From: Sphingomonas sp. J315
GTDB lineage: Bacteria; Pseudomonadota; Alphaproteobacteria; Sphingomonadales; Sphingomonadaceae
NCBI RefSeq assembly: GCF_024666595.1
Contig: NZ_CP088296.1
Coordinates: 2,346,501 to 2,410,500 of the forward strand
Length of the DNA: 64,000 bases
Direction of reading: 5' to 3'
Below, one piece after another: positions 60,826 to 64,000 of this stretch (positions are counted from its first letter, which is position 1; every line of letters starts with the position of its first letter). The position numbers and the translations under genes are program-made. The notes beneath the pieces are model-generated. The model had not been told where the DNA came from and searched no databases. It saw only the letters and a list, made by a program, of their open reading frames with translations.

Positions 60826-61953
60826 ATGCTGAACATCCTCCACCTCCACTCCAGCTTCGACCTGGGCGGCAAGGAAGCCCGCGCCGTCCGGCTGATGAAC
60901 GCCTTTGGCGACCGGGCGAAGCATGTCATCGTTTCCGGGGTCGACGGCGCGCTGAGCGCCCGCGACGCGATTGCGAAGGGCATCCGCTACGAAATCGCGC
61001 AGAACCCGCCGCCGCTGACCGGCAAGCCCTCGGTCGCCCGCTATGAGGCGATTGCGAAGTTCATGGCGCGCTTCGACCTCGTCCTCACCTATAATTGGGG
61101 CGCGATCGACGGGGTGATGGCGCGGCGCGTGTTCGGCAAGAACATGCCGCCGGTGATCCATCACGAAGATGGCTTCAATTCCGATGAGGCGTTCCGCCTC
61201 AACCGGATGCGCAACATGTACCGCCGCATCGCGCTGACCGCGGCGCATGGGGTGGTTGTGCCCTCGCACACCTTGCAGAGCATTGCCTACCATGTGTGGA
61301 AACAGCCAGTGGCGCGCATCCATCGCATTTCCAACGGCATCGATGTCGCTGCCTATGGCCGCAAGCCCGATCCCAAAGCGATTCCGGGCTTTAAGCGCCT
61401 GCCCGGCCATGTCGTGGTCGGCACGCTGGCCGGGCTTCGGCCGGTCAAGGATCTGCCGATGCTGGTCCGCGCGGTCGGGGGTACGAAGACCAAGACGCAG
61501 CTCGTGATTGTGGGCGAAGGGCCGGACCGCGAGGCGATCGAGGATACGATCGCCAACATGGGGATGGAAAAGCAGGTGCTGCTCCCCGGCTTCCTGCCCG
61601 ATCCGCACAAATATATGGGCCTGTTCGACATCTTCGCGCTCTCGTCGAAGAGCGAGCAACAGCCGATCGCGGTGATGGAGGCGATGGCGGCGGGGCTGCC
61701 GATCGCATCGACCCCGGTCGGTGACGTTGCCAAGATGATCGATCCCGAAAATGTGTCGACGATCAGCAAGGACTGGAACCCGGTCCATCTGCGCGACCGG
61801 ATCGAGGTGCTGGCCGCGCATCCCGACGCGCGCCGCACCGTGGGCAAGGCGAACCAGGCGCGGGCGCGTGCGTTGTTCGACGAAAAGACGATGATCGCGG
61901 CCTATGCAAAGCTATATTCGGAGGCCGCTGGTCGGCCGGGCGCGCTGGGGTGA
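60826..61953 (+). CDS. Glycosyltransferase family 4 protein
   Basis: This 375-residue GT-B enzyme has an N-terminal acceptor domain beginning MLNILHLHSSFDLGGKEARA and a C-terminal donor domain with VVGTLAGLRPVKDLPMLVRA, QLVIVGEGPDREAIE and DIFALSSKSEQQPIAVMEAM. The E-x7-E motif (EQQPIAVMEAMAAGLPI) is present. It probably builds a surface polysaccharide; donor and acceptor unknown. No other polysaccharide genes are adjacent. Confidence 0.88.
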   Translation: MLNILHLHSSFDLGGKEARAVRLMNAFGDRAKHVIVSGVDGALSARDAIAKGIRYEIAQNPPPLTGKPSVARYEAIAKFMARFDLVLTYNWGAIDGVMARRVFGKNMPPVIHHEDGFNSDEAFRLNRMRNMYRRIALTAAHGVVVPSHTLQSIAYHVWKQPVARIHRISNGIDVAAYGRKPDPKAIPGFKRLPGHVVVGTLAGLRPVKDLPMLVRAVGGTKTKTQLVIVGEGPDREAIEDTIANMGMEKQVLLPGFLPDPHKYMGLFDIFALSSKSEQQPIAVMEAMAAGLPIASTPVGDVAKMIDPENVSTISKDWNPVHLRDRIEVLAAHPDARRTVGKANQARARALFDEKTMIAAYAKLYSEAAGRPGALG

Positions 61954-62009
61954 TTCCCCTCGCTAAAATCAAGGATCGCCGCTAAACGTAGCGCGAAATT
62001 TTCTGGAGG

Positions 62010-63420
62010 ATGTCGTTGTTCAAGGGTTTGAAGCCGATCGTCTATAACGGCCGCGAAGTCTGGCCGCTGGTAGAGGGCGGCAAGGGCGTCGCAGCAACCA
62101 ACCACGCCTCGGCAGGGGCCTGGGCCGCAGCCGGCGGCATCGGTACGGTCAGCGCGGTCAACGCCGACAGCTATGACGCCGAAGGCAAGATCATTCCCCA
62201 GATCTACAAGGCGCTGACCCGGCGCGAGCGGCACGAGGAACTGATTGCCTTCGCGATCGAAGGCGCGGTGCAGCAGGTCAAGCGCGCGTTCGAGATTTCG
62301 GACGGCAAGGGCGCGATCAACATCAACGTCCTGTGGGAAATGGGCGGCGCGCAGCGCGTGCTGCACGGCGTGCTGGAACGGACCCGCGGCATGGTCGCCG
62401 GCGTCACCTGTGGCGCGGGCATGCCGTACAAGCTCAGCGAAATCGCCTCGTCCTACGGCGTCAATTACCTGCCAATCGTGTCGTCGGGCCGTGCCTTCCG
62501 CGCGCTGTGGAAGCGCGCCTATTCCAAGGCGGCGGAATGGCTGGCGGCGGTGGTCTATGAAGACCCCTGGCTTGCCGGCGGCCATAACGGCCTGTCGAAC
62601 GCCGAAGACCCGCGCGCGCCGCAGGATCCCTATCCGCGCGTCAAGGAACTGCGCGAAGTCATGCGTGAAGGGGGGTATTCCGGACAGCGTGCCGATCGTG
62701 ATGGCCGGCGGCGTCTGGTATCTGCGCGACTGGAACGACTGGATCGACAATCCTGAGCTGGGCCAGATCGTTTTCCAGTTCGGCACCCGCCCGCTGCTGA
62801 CCAAGGAAAGCCCGATCCCCGAAGGGTGGAAGGCAAAGCTGATGGAGATCGAGGAGGGCGACGTGCTCCTCCACCGCTTCTCGCCGACCGGCTTCTATTC
62901 CTCCGCAGTGCGCAACCCGTTCCTGCGCAATCTCGAAGCGCGGTCGGAGCGCCAGATCCCCTATTCGACCGAGCAGGCGGGCGATCACACCTTCCAGCTC
63001 GACGCCGGGGTGAAGGGCAAGAATTTCTGGGTAACGCGCAACGACCTGCTGCGCGCCCGCGAATGGGTGGGACTGGGCTTTACCGACGCGCTCAAGACGC
63101 CCGACAATACGCTGATCTTCGTCGATACGACCGAAAAGCAGCTGATTCGCAAGGATCAGGCCGATTGCATGGGCTGTCTCAGCCAGTGCAGCTTCTCGAG
63201 CTGGGCGGACACCGAAACCAACTCGACCGGCCGCCTCGCCGATCCGCGCAGCTTCTGCATCCAGAAGACGCTGCAGGACATCGCCCATGGTGGCCCGACC
63301 GACGAGAATCTGATGTTCGCGGGCCATGCCGCGTATAATTTCAAGCGCGACCCCTTCTACTCCAACGGCTTCGTGCCGACAGTGAAGCAGCTGGTCGACC
63401 GCATCCTGACCGGCGACTGA
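62010..63420 (+). pseudogene. Nitronate monooxygenase-family FMN oxidoreductase, apparent 1-base frameshift
   Basis: This FMN-dependent 2-nitropropane-dioxygenase-like barrel protein reads from the ATG at 62010 (SLFKGLKPIVYNGREVWPLV, ATNHASAGAWAAAGGIGTVS, GVTCGAGMPYKLSEIASSYG) to VKELREVMREGG. It then shifts and continues IPDSVPIVMAGGVWYLRDWN to the stop at 63420, with a CMGCLSQCSFSSW cysteine motif near the end. The break is a run of six G (62670-62675); deleting one yields 469 residues. GGAGG directly abuts the ATG, so a TTG at 62016 may be the true start. Substrate unknown. Confidence 0.82.
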
Positions 63421-63424
63421 TCCA

Positions 63425-63456
63425 GGCGGCGCGCGGCCAACCGCGCGCCGCCTTTT
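63425..63456 (+). terminator. Rho-independent terminator
   Basis: A perfect 12-bp stem GGCGGCGCGCGG / CCGCGCGCCGCC with loop CCAA and four T directly follows the stop of the nitronate monooxygenase-like gene. Confidence 0.88.
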
Positions 63457-63511
63457 CCCGAATCAAGCATCGCTTGTTCGCTTCGGCATCGCGCGTTTCT
63501 ATAATTCAGGG

Positions 63512-64000
63512 ATGAAGCGTGCCCTGATCGTCCGCCACGTACCCTTTGAAGGGATTGCCGGCTTCCGCGAGCCGGTCGAGGCGGCGGGGTATGAGCTGGA
63601 GCGGATCGACGTCACCGATCCGGATTTTTCGCGCACCGATTTCAACACCCCCGACCTGCTGATCCTGATGGGCGGGCCGATGGGGGTGTATGAGCGCGAC
63701 GCGAACCCCTGGATCGACTGCGAAATCGACAGGCTGGCGAGTCGAGTCTCGCTGGGTCTGCCGACATTGGGCGTCTGCCTTGGCGCGCAGATGATCGCAG
63801 CCGCGATGGGAGAGAAGGTCCATGCCGGGCCGGTCAAGGAAGTTGGCTTCGCCCCGGTCGCGCTGCACGATGTGGGGGCCGATTCGCCGCTGCGACATGT
63901 CGCCGACGTGCCGGTGCTGCACTGGCATGGCGACACCTTCCCGCTGCCCGAGCGGGTCGAGCTGCTCGCTTCGACCGACGCCTATCGCCATCAGGCATTC
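63512..64000 (+). CDS. Class I glutamine amidotransferase (GMP synthase-like), partial
   Basis: The first 163 residues of a type 1 glutamine amidotransferase run off the window. It starts MKRALIVRHVPFEGIAGFRE, has the oxyanion loop LLILMGGPMGVYERDANPWI and the nucleophile Cys in LPTLGVCLGAQMIAAAMG, then VLHWHGDTFPLPE. Such stand-alone proteins resemble the GuaA amidotransferase domain or gamma-glutamyl hydrolases of unknown target. The catalytic His-Glu pair lies beyond the end. Confidence 0.85.
   Translation, partial: MKRALIVRHVPFEGIAGFREPVEAAGYELERIDVTDPDFSRTDFNTPDLLILMGGPMGVYERDANPWIDCEIDRLASRVSLGLPTLGVCLGAQMIAAAMGEKVHAGPVKEVGFAPVALHDVGADSPLRHVADVPVLHWHGDTFPLPERVELLASTDAYRHQAF

Noticed and set aside
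60611..60832. Short open frame before the glycosyltransferase gene
   Set aside because: No ribosome site, low-complexity Pro/Arg/Ser translation, and it overlaps the real start of the glycosyltransferase.

Overview
The window is high-GC alphaproteobacterial DNA, most likely from a sphingomonad. The evidence is the set of alphaproteobacterial conserved genes (UPF0262, DUF1285, DUF2849, DUF934-cysH-cysI-cobA, a twin-ExbD TonB operon) and the style of the conjugative element. This is inferred from gene content; no 16S rRNA or other marker is present.

Bases 1 to about 24,240 are most of an integrative and conjugative element (ICE). Its right end abuts an intact tRNA-Arg(TCT) gene at 24195-24271; its left end lies outside the window. 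A run of almost entirely co-directional minus-strand genes reads right to left: a DUF2285-like small protein (QseM-like), a split DUF6499/DUF2285 gene (FseA-like), a small HTH excisionase-like gene (RdfS-like), DUF2840, the traF peptidase, DUF736, a lytic transglycosylase, a candidate oriT, the relaxase, traG, a ribbon-helix-helix regulator and trbBCDEJKLF. A divergent XRE repressor gene (QseC-like) faces the QseM-like gene across a 15-bp inverted repeat. The order and family content match the excision-control cassette of the Mesorhizobium symbiosis island ICEMlSymR7A. The two halves of the FseA-like gene join by a +1 shift at UUU-C, which is the tRNA-Phe slippage signal established for FseA. 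No LuxR/TraR or LuxI gene is visible here.

The rest of the element (15.6-24.2 kb) holds DUF932, a second DUF736, two uncharacterised genes (one DUF5677-like), a large ParB-like protein, a FitAB/VapBC-type toxin-antitoxin pair and a large serine recombinase. The recombinase stop codon and last dozen codons lie inside the tRNA-Arg gene.

From 24.3 kb the DNA is ordinary chromosome: a YhhQ queuosine-precursor transporter, an FNR-type regulator, purQ-purS-purC, a cluster of envelope proteins of unknown role (DUF4349 type), a TPR protein divergent from parC, a GGDEF-EAL protein, cca-NUDIX-DUF1285, GNAT, GST, folB, tonB-exbB-exbD-exbD, dcd, cdd-GH25-UPF0262, dnaB, a sulfate-assimilation run (cobA-DUF2849-cysI-DUF934-cysH) interrupted and bordered by two REP-like palindromes, an AraC regulator, a Tat-exported GH5 mannanase-like enzyme, astD, selO, an alpha/beta hydrolase, a glycosyltransferase, a nitronate monooxygenase-like gene and a partial glutamine amidotransferase.

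Several genes (trbE, DUF934, selO, the nitronate monooxygenase) are broken by one base, mostly in runs of 5-6 G or C, and each becomes a normal-length frame when that base is corrected. This suggests sequence or assembly error rather than true decay. The FseA-like shift is different in kind: it is not in a long homopolymer and sits at the known programmed site.
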